DNA of 64,000 bases, from assembly GCA_963921825.1 (NCBI GenBank), contig OY997589.1:74446523-74510522 (forward strand), written 5' to 3'. The notes under the pieces are model-generated. The model worked only from the letters and a program-made list of their open reading frames with translations, was not told where the DNA came from and did no database searches. Below are positions 30,176-41,400 of this stretch, piece by piece. The position numbers were made by a program, and so were the translations under genes. How positions within the stretch are numbered: the stretch's first letter is position 1; each line of letters starts with the position of its first letter. The stretch is from Erodium maritimum. Its lineage: Eukaryota > Streptophyta > Magnoliopsida > Geraniales > Geraniaceae.

Positions 30176-31576
30176 GTCTACCCCCCTTAAAGGAATTTCG
30201 TCTGTGAAATTTAAAACAGACGTACCTCGGGAGTCGAACAGGTCGGGATACTTCGCGCGAACCTCGTCCTCGCGTTCCCACGTCGACTCAGCCCCGTGAT
30301 GTTTCCACTGCACTCGTACCAGGCGGATAATCTTGCCTCCCCGTAGGACCTGCTCCCATGTGTCCATGATCCGAACCGGCTGCTCCTCATAGGAGACATC
30401 GTCAGCCACCTCGATATCTGTCCACTCGATGACGTGGGAGGGGTCTGCGTTGTACTGCCGCAACTGGGACACATGGAAGACGTTATGGACTCTCCCAAGT
30501 TGCGGTGGCAACGCCAGACGATAAGACACTGCTCCCACTTTGCCCAAGATCTCGAACGAGCCAATGTACCGCGGAGCCAACTTGCCCCTGCTGCTTCTGA
30601 ACCGTACCAGCCCCTTCCTCGGGCTCACCTTCAGGAACACGTGATCCCCGACTGCAAACTCAAGAGGTCGACATCGTCTGTCGGCATAACTCTTCTGCCG
30701 ACTCTGCGCGGTCCTCAACCGATCGCGTATCAGCGCGACCTTCTCTGTCGTCTCTCTGATAAGATCTGGCCCCAACAGACTCTTGTCCCCCACCTCCGCC
30801 CAACACACTGGCGATCGACATGGCCTCCCATACAACGCTTCGAACGGTGCCATCCCGATACTGGCCTGGAAGCTGTTTTTGTAGGCGAACTCGGCCAACG
30901 GAAGGTGGGTCTCCCATGATCCCCTGAAATCTAGCACACATGCCCGCAACATGTCCTCCATTATCTGAATAGTGCGTTCGGACTGACCGTCTGTCTGGGG
31001 ATGATGTGCCGTACTGAGTAGAACTTCGGTCCCCAATGCTTTCTGCAGACTCGGCCAAAACCTGGACGTGAAGCGGGGATCCCTGTCAGACACTATCGAC
31101 ACCGGGACCCCATGGAGACGCACTATCTCCTGAATATACAAGCTGCTCAACTTGTCGACCGGGTCAGTCATCCTCATAGCTAGGAAGTGGGCCGACTTGG
31201 TCAACCGGTCGACTACCACCCATACGACGTCGTTTCCCTTCGGCGATCTCGGTAATCCACACACGAAGTCCATCGTAATGTGCTCCCACTTCCACTGAGC
31301 AATCGCTAGTGGCTGCAACAATCCTGCGGGACGCTGATGCTCGGCTTTCACCTGCTGACAGACGAGACATCTCGACACAAACTCTGCGACTGCTCTCCGC
31401 ATCCCGCGCCACCAGAAGTGTCGTCTGAGGTCACGGTACATCTTGGTGCCCCCCGGGTGCACTGTAAGACGCGAATGATGTGCCTCTCGCAACACGTCGT
31501 CTCTACAGTTAACCGACACGAACAGCCCCCTGCGGTACCGTAACCCCCAATCACCACTATCCTCCCAGCCCACCAC
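30119..31576 (-). CDS. Tekay-like integrase with chromodomain-like C-terminus (485 codons open)
   Basis: This is the best-preserved TE frame in the window. It begins after a TAA at 31610 and carries the zinc-binding HHCC region (EAHHSRLTVHPGG, CLVCQQVK) and all three catalytic acidic residues: Asp in HITMDFVCGLPRSPKG, Asp in IVSDRDPRFTSRFW, Glu in TDGQSERTIQIMED. A C-terminal GPY/F-like stretch (GKLAPRYIGSFEILG) and the chromodomain-like tail VQWKHHGAESTWE with KYPDLF follow. Integrase inserts element cDNA, and chromodomains direct it to heterochromatin. The frame crosses the polypurine tract and ends 57 bases inside the 3' LTR. No isolated start codon is expected; it is a polyprotein part. 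Confidence 0.88.
   Translation of the reverse strand: MVGWEDSGDWGLRYRRGLFVSVNCRDDVLREAHHSRLTVHPGGTKMYRDLRRHFWWRGMRRAVAEFVSRCLVCQQVKAEHQRPAGLLQPLAIAQWKWEHITMDFVCGLPRSPKGNDVVWVVVDRLTKSAHFLAMRMTDPVDKLSSLYIQEIVRLHGVPVSIVSDRDPRFTSRFWPSLQKALGTEVLLSTAHHPQTDGQSERTIQIMEDMLRACVLDFRGSWETHLPLAEFAYKNSFQASIGMAPFEALYGRPCRSPVCWAEVGDKSLLGPDLIRETTEKVALIRDRLRTAQSRQKSYADRRCRPLEFAVGDHVFLKVSPRKGLVRFRSSRGKLAPRYIGSFEILGKVGAVSYRLALPPQLGRVHNVFHVSQLRQYNADPSHVIEWTDIEVADDVSYEEQPVRIMDTWEQVLRGGKIIRLVRVQWKHHGAESTWEREDEVRAKYPDLFDSRGTSVLNFTDEIPLRGVDCNNHFRSTPDKPGKNRKI
30176..30195 (-). other. Polypurine tract of the Tekay-like element
   Basis: The minus strand reads TTTAAGGGGGGTAGAC directly before the 3' LTR start at 30175, the expected site and composition for the plus-strand DNA primer. 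The integrase reading frame runs through it into the LTR. Confidence 0.7.
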
Positions 31577-31609
31577 CTCGTCACCCCTGACGACTCTCTC
31601 TCGGATCTC

Positions 31610-32433
31610 TTACGCCTCGACGTCCTCTGACTGCGCCTCCAACACTTGGGCAAGTAATGAGGGCTGAGCCACCAATGAGCACATGGCCATGCCGCCAGTA
31701 ATATCCTCTAGCTCAAGCCCGAACGTGCTCAGCTCCCCCATCATGTCCCACTCTCGGATTGATATGCTGGCGAGGCTTGGAACCGACTTCCTACTCAAGG
31801 CGTCGGTGACCACGTTCGCCTTTCCCGGATGGTAGTGTAGCTCGAAGTCGTACTCCTCGAGTAGCTCCATCCACCGCCGCTGGCGCATGTTCAGGTCTCG
31901 CTGGGAAAATATGTACTTGAGGCTCTTGTGATCCGAGAACACCAGAAACCCCTCGCCATACAGATAATATCGCCATCCCTTTAGTGCAAACACGACTGCT
32001 GCTAGCTCCAAGTCGTGGGTAGGATAGTTGCGCTCGTGCGTCTTCAACTGCCTGGAGCCATAAGCCACAACTCTGCCCAACTGCATCAGTACGCAGCCCA
32101 GTCCCTCTCCGGATGCATCACAGTAGACATCATACCCGATCCCTCGCTCGGGCACCACTAACACTGGGCGGTAGTCAGCCGGGTCTTCAACTCCGTGAAC
32201 GCCCGTTCACAATCCTCCGTCCACACAAACCCGACTCCCTTGCGCGTCAGCAGAGTCATCGGCGCGGCTAGTCGCGCAAAATCCTGTACGAATCGCCGAT
32301 AATAGCCTGCCAACCCCAGAAAGCTGCGGATCTCGAAGACACTCGTGGGCCGTGCCCACTTAGAGACCGCGTCGATCTTCGACGGATCGACCAGGATACT
32401 ATCACGGGACACGATGTGACCAAGGAATTTCAC
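31610..32433 (-). pseudogene. Tekay-like RNase H and RT connection, frameshifted
   Basis: The frame 32433-32158 ([40 protein letters not shown]) ends within TTAQC. A one-base shift leads to frame 32164-31610, which holds the RNase H motif [16 protein letters not shown], then [20 protein letters not shown] and [14 protein letters not shown] at 31610 separates it from integrase. RNase H would remove template RNA during reverse transcription. Confidence 0.85.
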
Positions 32434-32546
32434 CTCAGCGAGCCAAAACTCGCACTTCTCCAGGTTGGCATATAGCTGATGCTCGCGCAGTAGTGTCAGA
32501 ACAGCCCTCAGATGTGACTTATGGGCCGCCTCGTTCTACAAGTAGA

Positions 32547-34595
32547 TCAGGATGTCGTCCACGAACACACCACAAACTGATCTAAGTACGGCCGGAAGAT
32601 GCTGTTCATCAGGTCCATGAACGATGCAGGTGCGTTCGTCAGTCCGAATGGCATCACCAATAACTCGTAGTGCCCATAGCGTGTCCAGAATGCAGTCTTT
32701 GCGACGTCCCCCTCACGGACTCGCAACTGATAATAACCGGATCGTAGATCGATCTTCGAGAAGCAGGTCGACCTTCTCAACTGGTCGAACAAGTCATCGA
32801 TCCTCCGCATCGGGTATCGGTTCTTCACCGTAACCCGGTTCAGCTTCCGGTAATCTATACTCATCCGTAGCTCTCCACTCTTCTTCTTCACAAAGAGTGC
32901 TGGTGCTCCCCACGGCGATACACTCGGGCGGATAAACCCCTTCTGCTGAAGCTCCTCTAGCTGACGCTTCAGCTCAGTCAACTCTGTCGGCGCAAACTTG
33001 TAAGGCACCATTGATATCGCCGCCGTTCCCGGCACTAGGTCAATCCCGAACTCCACCTCACGAACCGGTGGCAACCCGCTCAACTCCTCAGGAAAGACCT
33101 CGGGGAACTCGCATACCACTCTCGGTAACTCTCGGCTCTGCACAACCGATACTTCCTCCTCAGCGGACAATGCCGACAGGAGGACCCCGCTCTTACTGCC
33201 CAGAACACACGTCACCTCCATACTGCCCACTGACACTGTCACTCGTCGCCTGTAGCAATCGATATTGGCTCGGTACCTCGACAACCAATCCATTCCCAAG
33301 ATCACATCGAAGGTCTTCATTCCCAGTACGAGAAGATCACCAGGGCAAGGACAGTTTGCGACTCTAATCTCGCAGGCGCGACAGACCCTAGTCAACGACA
33401 CTCCACCCCCAACTGGGGTGTCCAGGCACAGGGGTGGACTCAACGGCTCTAAGCTCAACCCCAACCTCTCAGCACAACCCAACGAAATAAAAGAGTGCGA
33501 CGCCCCGGTATCAAATAAGAATAGCGCCCATAAATGATACAATAAACACGTACCCTGGATGGTCTCGCGGTACGTGCTAGATCCTGGGGCCCTGGAGTCG
33601 GTGACTGCATACACTCTCCCCTGCGAGGCCTGCTGCCTCTGACCCGGCGCACTGTCTGCTGCATAACCATGACTCGGCTGCTGTCTCGGAATCAGTGCAC
33701 TCGTAGACGGTCGTGACAACCTCGACTGCTGACTCTGACGAGGGCGACCCCTGGGTGACTGTATTGTCCGCGACTGCTGCGGTCGATGCGCTGAAGTCTC
33801 TCCCAACGGCTCACGGCACCATGCCATAGTGTGTCCCATCCGGCCGCACCAGAAACAGCTGGCCTCGTCGGCTCTCGACCCTGAGCCCGGGCCTGTCCGG
33901 CTGGTCGCTGGTAGTGCCGCGTTCCCTCCTTTCGCTCTGCACCCTCTCTGCAAGTAGCCTGGCTCCCCACAGAGATAGCATGTCGGCCCCCTCTCTGAGG
34001 CGACTGGCCCCACTGATGCTACTGACCCCAGCTGTCTCGATCCGCCCTGATGAGCAGTGGTCGGAAGAACCCCGTGGTCCTCTGCCTCCTCAGGTCTCGT
34101 GACTCTGACGGCCCTGTAAAGCTGGTCGGCCGCTGTCGAACCTCGCGGGTCCTGGCCGCATCCCGGATACCCTACTCCACCGTCGTTGCGGTGTCCACGA
34201 GATCTGTGTACTTCCGCAACCTCAAGGCGAGGACCTTGTCCCGAATCACCGGTCTCAGTCCCCCCTGGAACCGCAGGCAACGGTTCTGCTCGGTAGTCAC
34301 CATCTCCGGCGCGAATCTGGTCAAGGCCGTGAATCTGGCCTCGTATTCCGCCACTGTCAGCCCTCCCTGCTCCAGGTCTAGAAACTGCCGATGTCGCTCC
34401 AACCGAGCCGACTCGGGAAAGTACTGTGCCAGAAATACCTCCTGGAAGATGTCGTAGTCGTGCCCGACAATGTCCTTCACACGCCCCCACCAGTGGTAGG
34501 CGCTGTCCCTCAGCTGGTGAGCTGCGAAGGACACTCTGCGGCGGCCATCTTCGATACCTGATGTATCCAGGTCCCACGTGACCTGCTCTAGCCAC
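32547..34595 (-). pseudogene. Tekay-like gag C-terminus, protease and reverse transcriptase
   Basis: In frame after a shift from gag, this stretch carries two zinc knuckles: [14 protein letters not shown], where the His is Tyr, and [14 protein letters not shown], which is intact. It then has the protease active site [12 protein letters not shown] and RT motifs [36 protein letters not shown] and [18 protein letters not shown] one-base deletion at about 32570 derails it just before the catalytic VFVDDILIY, which is readable in the next frame. A TAG follows near 32537. The N-terminal 140 codons of this frame overlap gag out of frame and are not real coding. Confidence 0.85.
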
Positions 34596-35023
34596 CTCTC
34601 GGCTAGGTCGGGGTTCGGCTCCCCGACGAAGATGGGTATCCCTAGCTTCAAGAAGTCTAGTAGGGTCCGGGCTGTGTGGTCCTCTGCCTGACCGGGCCTC
34701 ACTGGGACCGCTACTGCCCCTGGAGCTGGTGAAGCCGACTCTCGACTGGCGATGACCGCCACCAAACTCTGGACTGTCCTGGTCAGCTCGTCCAGGGCAG
34801 TCATAACGGGAGGGTCCGCGACCGGCGGAACACTAGGTGTGCCTGTAGACGGTCCCGCGTCGCTTCTCCTGTCTTCTCCGACAGGGGTGCCCTGCGCCTC
34901 CGCGTACACGGCGGGCTCAACAGTTGGCACCCTTCCTGGTGTCCCCGATGACCGTCCCCGCCTGCCTCGCGTGGGCGCCCGTCCTCGTGTTACCGCCGCT
35001 CGTCCGCGTCTACCGCGAGCCAT
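34172..35023 (-). CDS. Tekay-like gag, capsid part (283 codons)
   Basis: ATG at 35023 opens an Arg/Gly-rich N-terminus ([20 protein letters not shown]) and a Pro/Thr linker. The gag capsid domain follows ([76 protein letters not shown]). The frame ends at 34172 in TATTVE, stop. The knuckles lie downstream in another frame, so a frameshift interrupts full gag. Confidence 0.85.
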   Translation of the reverse strand: MARGRRGRAAVTRGRAPTRGRRGRSSGTPGRVPTVEPAVYAEAQGTPVGEDRRSDAGPSTGTPSVPPVADPPVMTALDELTRTVQSLVAVIASRESASPAPGAVAVPVRPGQAEDHTARTLLDFLKLGIPIFVGEPNPDLAERWLEQVTWDLDTSGIEDGRRRVSFAAHQLRDSAYHWWGRVKDIVGHDYDIFQEVFLAQYFPESARLERHRQFLDLEQGGLTVAEYEARFTALTRFAPEMVTTEQNRCLRFQGGLRPVIRDKVLALRLRKYTDLVDTATTVE

Positions 35024-35771
35024 AAGTCAGTATCCTCTGCACGGATACACGCAAACGTTCAGTTTGCGAACTCAAATAAAGACCACAAGTTCAAATACAC
35101 TAACGTTCACACAGTCCACGTCTACCCTGGCGTACTTGTCAATAAACGTCACACCGCTCACGCTATTTATACTTTAATTATAATAATACATAAGCGAAAC
35201 CTCAAATTTACCCGCATAGAAGCACGCGCTAGACCACCAATTTAACAACCCACGCACAACAAATCAAAACCAACCACAAGTCTTCCAACCTCAACCAAAA
35301 CACAAACCGACAAGGCCAACAACAACACAACAACACGACCCCCGCTCACCGGGCCAACCAAAGTTGAACCTTGCCCACCGGGCCAACCAAAATCAAAACA
35401 TACGCCCATAGGGCCAATCAAGCTTAAAACACGCCAACAGGGCCAACAATTTTAAAACTTTCTCCCTTTCATTTTAAAACCTCATTTCTTGACATCACGT
35501 AGTTACAACCCGGTCCAGGCGTCCCCGAACTACGTTGTACCGACTTGACATCAACACCGTCACGTTCGACTACAGGAGCGCTCCTGAGTCGACCCGCGAC
35601 AGTTTAAAAATAGTTCACGCAGCCACACACAATCAGTATGCCAGCAACAAAATACTGCAACATACGCACAAACAGAACAAGACTTAAGACATGACAGGTC
35701 TACACTGACTCGACCCTCCCCACCTAATTGACGGACAGTCCGTGTTGTGAAACCTCGAGCTCTGACCAAGC
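35024..35771 (-). other. 5' leader of the Tekay-like element with short repeats and weak PBS
   Basis: Non-coding sequence between the 5' LTR and gag. It contains four imperfect copies of a GGGCCAACCAAA-type unit at 35345-35450. Next to the LTR the minus strand reads CTTGGTCAGAGCT, a weak match to the initiator-Met PBS (TGGTATCAGAGC) with a gap. Confidence 0.5.
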
Positions 35772-36886
35772 TGTCACGCCCCAATTTCAGTAAACCGAAC
35801 TCGGGACGCGAACATTTAAAAACATAAAAGCACTAGAAACCTGTTTTGAATAAATACTTTGAAATTACCATTTAGTTATCAAAAATAATATTTGAAATAC
35901 AAAAACGTCCCAACAAATGGACAAGGTACAAGTATCTGTCACTAAAATATAAAGACCGGACTCCGCTCCTAGCTCCACAAGCTTCAAGAGCTCACCTAAT
36001 CCGTCCAGTGATCAGTACTTGTAGGAAAAGCAGCTAGGGGTGAGCGTTCGCTCACCACCACAGATAAGGGACTGACTATGGCATAATTAGCAGACAAAGC
36101 CAGTAACACCAACACCAAACCCAACATCGGGTTAACAATCCCCAACTCAAGTACTCAACTGACCCACAACCCATTACCTTCCACAACAGACTCAACCTCA
36201 AACTCGTAAAGTAAACCCGACACAACCATTTATGACCTATTCCAAAGACACGAACACGGATCAGGCTAGCCAAAGAATGCTCACAGCCTGCCGAGGCTCG
36301 AACACGGATCAGGCCAGCCAAAGAATGCTCGTAACCTGCCGAGACCCGAAACGGATCAGGCTAGCCAAAGAATGCTCATAACCTGTCGAGACTCGAATTT
36401 GATCAGGCCAGCCAAAGAATGCTCGTAACCTGCCAAAATCCACACCACTCCCCGACACGAAGTCGGGTTACTAACCTCGGGCAAACACAATCACAATCAC
36501 AATCACAAGCAAAGCTCAACAAACAGTAACAAGACCAGTTCAACACTCCACAAGCACTCATGGCCACTCAAGACTCCAACGGTAAAGACTCGGGTTCAAC
36601 AACCCCACGGGGCCTCATGGCCTCCCAAGACACACCAACTGTAACTCACGGGCTCAACAACCCCACGGGCACTCATGGCCTCCCAAGACACACCAACTGT
36701 AACACACGGGCTCTCATGGCCACCCAAGACACCAACAATAATACACGGGCTCTCATGGCCACCCAAGACACCAATAATAATACACGGGCTCTCATGGCCA
36801 CCCAAGACACCAATAATAATACACGTGCTCTCATGGCCACCCAAGACACCAATAATAATACACGGGCTCTCATGGCCACCCAAGAC
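35772..36886 (-). repeat. Truncated 5' LTR of the Tekay-like element (family A copy 3)
   Basis: It starts TGTCACGCCCC and follows the left LTR closely through both tandem arrays. It stops at CACCCAAGAC (36886), where the left LTR would continue for roughly another 1.7 kb. Family B LTR sequence begins at that point. Confidence 0.9.
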
Positions 36887-39838
36887 CGGGAAACTTAATA
36901 TTTAAATTATTAAATATTAACGTCGAGGTTGGGAACGAGTTTAAATTTTGAACCGAAAAAAAAAAAAAGAGAAGAAAGAAAAAAAAGGGTTTGAATTTTG
37001 CTTTGGGTCAGCTGAAATCAGATTTGGGCCGAGCCATGGCATGGCCCAACCTCGTGCGCGCACGGCCCACGAAGACCGGCCTAGCGCCACGAAACCATAG
37101 CTCAAAACCAACCAGCGCCTCTTCGTCTCCCATTTTCGTGCACGAAACCCGAGACTCCCGTCCCTCTCTCCTCTCGCTGAGCTTCCTCCTTCGTCTCCGT
37201 CCTCTCGTCAACCGAGCCTTGCCGGAGATCGCTCTTCTCCTCATTCCCTTCTTTTCCTTCTCCAATCACACCCCGATCTCCCCTCATCTCCAGTTTCATC
37301 ACAACCCTGAAGCCATCTCGCCTCTTTCATCTTCTTCCTCCTCAGCACGTCACGAAACAGCGTCGCCGCGCGCGTCTCGACCTCACCTCGCCGGAATCGA
37401 ACGGATCTGAGTCGGTAAGATGAAATCCGACCTCATCTCACCTCCATCATCTCTTCTTCCCTGAAAAACGAGCGAAAAAGAGCTCGATTTGTCCGGGCGC
37501 TGTCAGACGAGGCTCGCCGGAGTTCCTCGCTCCAGATCCGAGCTCTCCAACACCAGCGAAGAAGCTCGCCGTCAGATCTGGACGGAGAACCACGCCGCCG
37601 ACCTCCCCCCACCTCTCCTTCCCCTCCTGACGCTTCCACGCCACCACCGTCGCCTTTCCTGAGCTTCTTGCCACCACTTCGCCGCCCAGAACTGTCCTCG
37701 AGTCCCGCCGCCACCGCCGCCGTCGCTGGAACATACCGGAACCCTAGACGTCTCACCGGATCTGAACGAGTTGGGCTCGATCCTAGGACGACACCTGAGC
37801 TGGGCTTTGGGCCTTGGCTCTGGTCCGGGCCTTGGGCCGGACTGGGTTTGGGCCTCGGGCCTGAACCTGGTTCGGGCCTCGGGCTCAGGCTGGATCTAAG
37901 GTCTGGTCCTTAGCCGGGTTTGGGTCCGGGTCTGGGTCGGGCTCGGGTCAGGTCCGGGTCAGGTCCGGGTCAGGGTTCGGGTTCGGATTCGGGTCAGGCT
38001 CGGGTCGGATCGGGTCAGACCAATTAATTAATAATTTGGGATTTAAAAATCAGATAAATACCTGGACATCGGACAAATTATCGTACTTTTAAAGGACATT
38101 TGGACAAAACAAACTACTGGACTTAATTATCAAATTTGAGGATCGTTATGGGTTGGACCGGGACTGATACCGTCCCTTGTGTTAAACCAGGCCTTTACCC
38201 CGAGCACGGAGAAGACCGGTGTTGGCCAGGACGCCAGCAGCTAGGAGACGCAGCTGCTGGTTCTTCTAGAGGTAGGGATTCCTCGAACCCGCTTTATTTC
38301 CAACGTACTAGAATGCATATAGGGAAACCTAATAACCGGTTAAAGAACTAGCAAGCATATAGGATGTGAACAACTAGCGTAGACGTATTCAACTGTGAAC
38401 ATTTACGATTCGATCTTAGGAAATTGTCGTGCTGGTAGAATCGGGCCATGTCGTGCCTGTAGGATTGACAGCTGACTGTTTGGATTGTGTTGTGCTGTTT
38501 GAACCGGTTAATAAACAATAAACATGAAAACGAGTAGAATTGACTAGAGAACGCATGACCAGTGATTTGAATGCTTTTCCCTGTTTTACTTGATATGTTG
38601 GATTGGGGATGTTGGGGGATACTGGTTAAGCCGGTGGGGTAACCACGTGGAGAGTGGTATCGGTAAGTGACGATATGTGCCTATTGGCTGTGTTTGTTGT
38701 TGAAACATGCTTGTAATTGTGAGTGTGATTGTGACTGTTCTGTGATAATTATATTGAGATGTGCCCAAGAGGTGTGTCGTACCTTCCGTTGTGCCGCCGG
38801 TAAAGTGTGAGAGAAGTACTTCCGTGAGGTGAGCCGTACCTTCCGGAGCGCAATCGGTAAAGTGTGAGGCTTTGTGTACGGTGGTACACGATAAAGGTGG
38901 TTTCCCTACCTTCCGACCGTGAGTCGGTAAAACGCTGTGTCCCGCGAAGAGGTGGTTTCCCTACCTTCCGACTAGCACTCGGTAAAACGTTGTGTTGTGA
39001 GCCGCGAGGTTCCAGGCCGCGAAGAGGCGATTTCCCTGCCTTCCGTTGATCGGTAAAACGATGTGTTCCGCGATGAGGTCGACCGCCTATCCCGACTTTG
39101 TGTTGGGGAAGTTGCGTGCGGCTGTGCCGGGCCGAGAGGGTTGGTCCCTAGACCGTGCGGGGGTTACGAATTGTGTATTTGAGACTGCCTGAATTGTATG
39201 AGTATTGATGTGTTGTGACTATGGGTGTTTTCCTTGGTTATGAGTGTGTGTTTAAGAACGTCTTGCTTGGATTGTTTGTGATTGTACCTATGAGTGTCGT
39301 TGACTATGTGTTGGGGAATTCGTGTTTGAGTTGTCCGTGGTGCGGCCTCAGGGTAGGCGTTGGGTGAGATTGATGTTGGTATAGTTGGACTTTGAGTATC
39401 CGAGTTTAAAGAGGGGTTTTAACTTCTATTTGGCTTAAATGTCGTATTGTGTTAAAACCTTTATTATATTTTAAATTATGGAACTGCACTTTGGTAAATT
39501 CGAGATAAGGAGGTTTTGATGGTTTTCCCTACTGAGCGTCAAGCTCACCCCCCTGTTTTTACTGTGTTTTCTACAGGTAGTGGTTTTGACTTGGAGTAGA
39601 GGACATCGCGTAGCATGGGTCTAGCGAGGGTCAGGGCTTAGACTAATCTTTATGTTTGTTGAGACTTATCATTTACTTTGGACTTATGTATTTATTGAGC
39701 GTAGGACTCAACTCTTAAACTCTGTATTTTATGATATTCTCCCACTTTCATACTTAAATTATTTGTGTTTCAATTGTTATTATTTTTTTCCCTAAGTCAC
39801 GTCTCGGGTCCGGTCAATACCGGATTTGGGGCGTGACA
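36882..39838 (+). repeat. Long LTR, family B copy 1 (plus sense), start missing about 5 bp
   Basis: From AAGACCGGGAAAC it follows the reverse complement of the family B solo LTR at 45187-48139: GACCG start, then ATATTTAAATTATTAAATA, an A-rich run, a GGGTCAGGTCCGGGTC-rich tract near 37910-38015, and the end CCGGATTTGGGGCGTGACA at 39838. The AAGAC at 36882-36886 is shared with the family A LTR. LINE ORF1 follows directly at 39839, so no internal region is attached. ORFs at 36991-37410 and 37433-37756 are LTR by-products. Confidence 0.82.
38765..39075 (+). repeat. Imperfect subrepeats in family B LTR
   Basis: Five or six recurrences of a CTACCTTCCGA...CGGTAAAACG module are spaced by roughly 50-60 bp, in the same LTR region where the 45187-48139 copy has 103-bp repeats. 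Confidence 0.7.
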
Positions 39839-40550
39839 TCCTGCCCCTCCACAACATGTTCACAATCCATTTCCACATGCCAAGCCTCCCACATCGAAAG
39901 CAAAAATTGGGTAACCTTTCGTACCTTAGTGTGACCCATGTAAGGAGCATGTCATCCCCAAGAACACCTTGTCCCTCCATCGCAAAGGTTTCCATACATC
40001 CCAACAAACTCGGATATGAATATTGTCATCCCATGCACAACCCTCGCCCGTAAATTTCGATGTCAGAGTCTTCCCTATCTTGTTACCCACGTACTCTCCA
40101 ACCTTCTTGATCATGGCCCTAAAAGGAAAATTAGATGCTTGCACCCATAAGGAGGTTTATGTGAATTTTAAGGTCTTAGGGTTTTCGTCTAGTTCTTTTA
40201 TATTCCATTCCTTCTTCATAACTTCCATGAAGATTGTGGGGTTTACTCCCTTTTACGATATCACTCTTCCTGTTATCACGATGTTATCGCGAATCGTAGA
40301 TCCTCTCCGCCTTGGTTTTGCTCGTCTGGAATATATATCGCCTCCTCTTCTTTATCAATGGATATCCCTCCAAACAGATCTCCAAGCTTGTCTAGACCAT
40401 GCTACTACGCACCTTTCATTCTCGCAGATATGTCCCTCACCAGGCGAAGCTCTTCCTTACCTCAAAGCCGGACAAAATTATCGACGCCGGCTTTCGTACT
40501 CTTTTGGAAAAGAGACGAAAACCTAGAACTTTGGGCTTCCGGGACCTAAG
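39839..40550 (-). pseudogene. LINE ORF1 fragment (DUF4283-like and zinc knuckle)
   Basis: The minus strand reads DDNIHIRVCWDVWKPLRWRD near 40040-39970, followed by VTLRYERLPNFCFRCGRLGM, the R-YERLP-x-FC-x2-C-G-x-GH region of plant LINE ORF1 with the knuckle degraded. Sequence further right (to about 40550) fits the preceding DUF4283-like domain (FPFRAMIKKVGEYVGNKIGK). The fragment is cut at 39839 by the family B LTR. It could be the ORF1 of the LINE whose ORF2 is at 22940-27315, but some hundreds of bases between knuckle and endonuclease would then be missing. Confidence 0.6.
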
Positions 40551-40865
40551 TACATCAAAGTCCTTATAAACAACATTTGAATTGATTTGAATTGCTACGA
40601 AATACATTTACAATATCAATCATGATATATTCATGATAAAACAATAAAGGTCATTGCTCGAAACGCAAACTGACAACCATGTTGTTCCCGCGCCATAAGT
40701 AAAACAAACCACCTCAACACCACCATTCACCCACAGATCTTAAATTGCAAAGCTAGTCATCACCATTTTAAACATCCCATACCCTTATCTCTTAAAGCAT
40801 CCGTATGGCCGCAAAGTAAACTGCTCATTTCTCTTTTTAAAAATTGTGTGTTTGTAAAACTCTTG
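40551..40865. other. Intergenic, nothing recognised
   Basis: A+T-rich sequence without a convincing frame, between the LINE ORF1 fragment and a LINE-type 3' tail. Confidence 0.5.
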
Positions 40866-41400
40866 TTTTTTTTTTATCAGCAATGCATATATTAAAACAC
40901 CGATTCTTTGAAATAAAGAATACGATGGGTGGAAGTGAAACATGAAGGAGCATTCCTTTCAGAACCTCATGAAGCCCCACATCGGGGGAATGATTGGGTA
41001 CGCAAACCCTGAAGTATGAAGAAGCCCCACACCGGGAAATGAAGGGGTACGCAAACCCTGAAACATGAAAATATTGGGTACTCAGACCCTGAAACAAGAA
41101 ATGATTGGGTACGCAAACCCTGAAACAAGAAATGATTGGGTACGCAAACCCTGAAACAAGAAATGATTGGGTACGCAGACCCTGAAACATGAAAAAGTCC
41201 CACACCGGGGAAATGAAGGAGCATTCCTTTCGGAACCTCAAGAAGCCCTACACCGGGGAGATGATTGGGTACACAGACCATGAAGAGACAACAAGGCGCC
41301 CCACACCCAGTTCTTGCAACCAATAAGCACAGGCGATGGTACACAAAGGGGAGACGCATCCAACTGACAGGCCCAACCAGAAGACCTCCCAACCCTAACC
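40866..41400 (-). mobile_element. 3' fragment of a LINE or related retroposon, with 31-bp tandem repeats
   Basis: A plus-strand T-run at 40866-40876 followed by ATCAGCAATGCATATATTAA looks like the poly(A) tail and end of a minus-strand LINE, as at 7256 and 8877. The adjacent 500 bp show no ORF2. Imperfect 31-bp units around GGGTACGCAAACCCTGAAAC run from 40998 to 41190, with related half-units to 41280. Confidence 0.45.
40998..41190. repeat. 31-bp tandem repeat array
   Basis: Units of the form GGGTACGCAAACCCTGAAAC plus AAGAAATGATT recur about six times, the central three nearly identical. A related spaced unit with CCCACACCGGGGAAATGAAG lies at each end. Confidence 0.88.

Larger units (their letters stand above)
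27316..36886 (-). mobile_element. Tekay/Del-like Ty3/gypsy chromovirus (family A), 5' LTR truncated
   Basis: Minus-strand order: truncated 5' LTR (36886-35772), leader, gag, protease, RT, RNase H, integrase with chromodomain-like tail, polypurine tract (minus-strand AAGGGGGGTAGAC), complete 3' LTR (30175-27316). The two LTRs are near-identical over the shared part apart from small indels, so they belong to one insertion. The very long LTR (2860 bp) and the tail motif VRVQWKHHGAESTWEREDE favour the Tekay/Del clade. Coding capacity is lost through several frameshifts and stops. The upstream flank of the LINE endonuclease is cut at 27315. Confidence 0.88.

Noticed and set aside
37900..38020. GGGTC-rich tract considered as telomere-like or satellite DNA
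   Set aside because: It is irregular, lacks the plant telomere unit TTTAGGG in tandem and is a shared feature of family B LTRs.
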